This document shows, piece by piece, positions 5,121 through 5,230 of a stretch of DNA of 5,230 nucleotides. Location of the stretch: the NCBI GenBank assembly GCA_030018555.1, contig JASEHY010000110.1, positions 1-5,230 of the forward strand. The letters are read 5' to 3'. The position numbers and the translations under genes are program-made. The stretch is from Planctomycetota bacterium (lineage in GTDB: Bacteria; Planctomycetota; MHYJ01; JACQXL01). Position 1 is the first letter of the stretch, and the number at the start of each line of letters is the position of its first letter. The notes under the pieces are model-generated. The model was not told the DNA's origin and made no database searches. It was given only the letters and a program-made list of their open reading frames with translations.

Positions 5121-5230
5121 AGTAATATCTCCCTGTTTTTAGTCCTTTATAAGTGCTTCTTTAACTTAAGTTTTCGGTTCTTCCGACATTTTAGTGGATT
5201 AATACCCACACTTCTCAAGTAAATGATTTA
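5121..5230 (-). promoter_or_regulatory. Operon upstream region; weak promoter-like sequence, no gene seen
   Basis: On the minus strand a TATAAA (5146-5151) lies 25 bp before the NuoE-like start but lacks a good -35 at the right distance. A TTGAGA (5213-5218) followed about 17 bp later by ACTAAA is another weak pairing. A tiny open stretch coding MSEEPKT then stop is present but is not convincing. AGTGG/CCACA at about 5193-5211 could form a small hairpin. The true promoter may lie beyond the window edge, or an upstream gene may be co-transcribed. Confidence 0.25.

Noticed and set aside
5165..5189. Small open frame MSEEPKT in the leader
   Set aside because: Seven codons, no ribosome binding site, and no sign of attenuation structure; likely chance.

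Overview
This window carries one minus-strand gene cluster for an iron-sulfur/flavin oxidoreductase, bordered at low coordinates by the 3' end of an IS66-type insertion sequence on the plus strand. All four cluster genes start with ATG behind clear Shine-Dalgarno sequences. The proteins are oxygen-sensitive types rich in Fe-S clusters. This suggests an anaerobic bacterium, but I cannot place its phylum from sequence alone.

Layout, in minus-strand transcription order. (1) 5121-5230: leader with only weak promoter-like sequence. (2) 4575-5120: NuoE/HydC-like thioredoxin-fold [2Fe-2S] protein. (3) 2783-4651: NuoF/HydB-like NADH-binding flavoprotein with a C-terminal 2x[4Fe-4S] ferredoxin domain, overlapping gene 2 by 77 bp. 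(4) 2103-2795: short NuoG/HoxU-like Fe-S protein with an unusual cysteine-rich tail, overlapping gene 3 by 13 bp. (5) 2012-2102: a 91-bp gap that is almost entirely two hairpins, one of them a perfect 40-bp palindrome. (6) 431-2011: an FMN-binding glutamate-synthase-domain protein with its own N-terminal four-cysteine motif. (7) 250-430: non-coding, with the probable IS66 right end, a strong G-quadruplex motif (G-rich on the operon's sense strand) and a 2 x 22-bp tandem repeat. (8) 1-249: C-terminus of an IS66 transposase, convergent with the operon.

Inferred function: the first three proteins make a soluble NADH-oxidising diaphorase module of the type found in electron-bifurcating HydABC-like enzymes (NuoE + NuoF with extra ferredoxin domain + NuoG-like relay). 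No hydrogenase, formate dehydrogenase or quinone/membrane subunit follows. The fourth gene is instead a GltS-domain flavoprotein lacking both the glutaminase domain and the usual glutamate synthase Fe-S cysteines. The most interesting reading is a four-subunit NAD(H)-linked, possibly electron-bifurcating, complex whose catalytic end is a glutamate-synthase-like FMN protein of unknown substrate.
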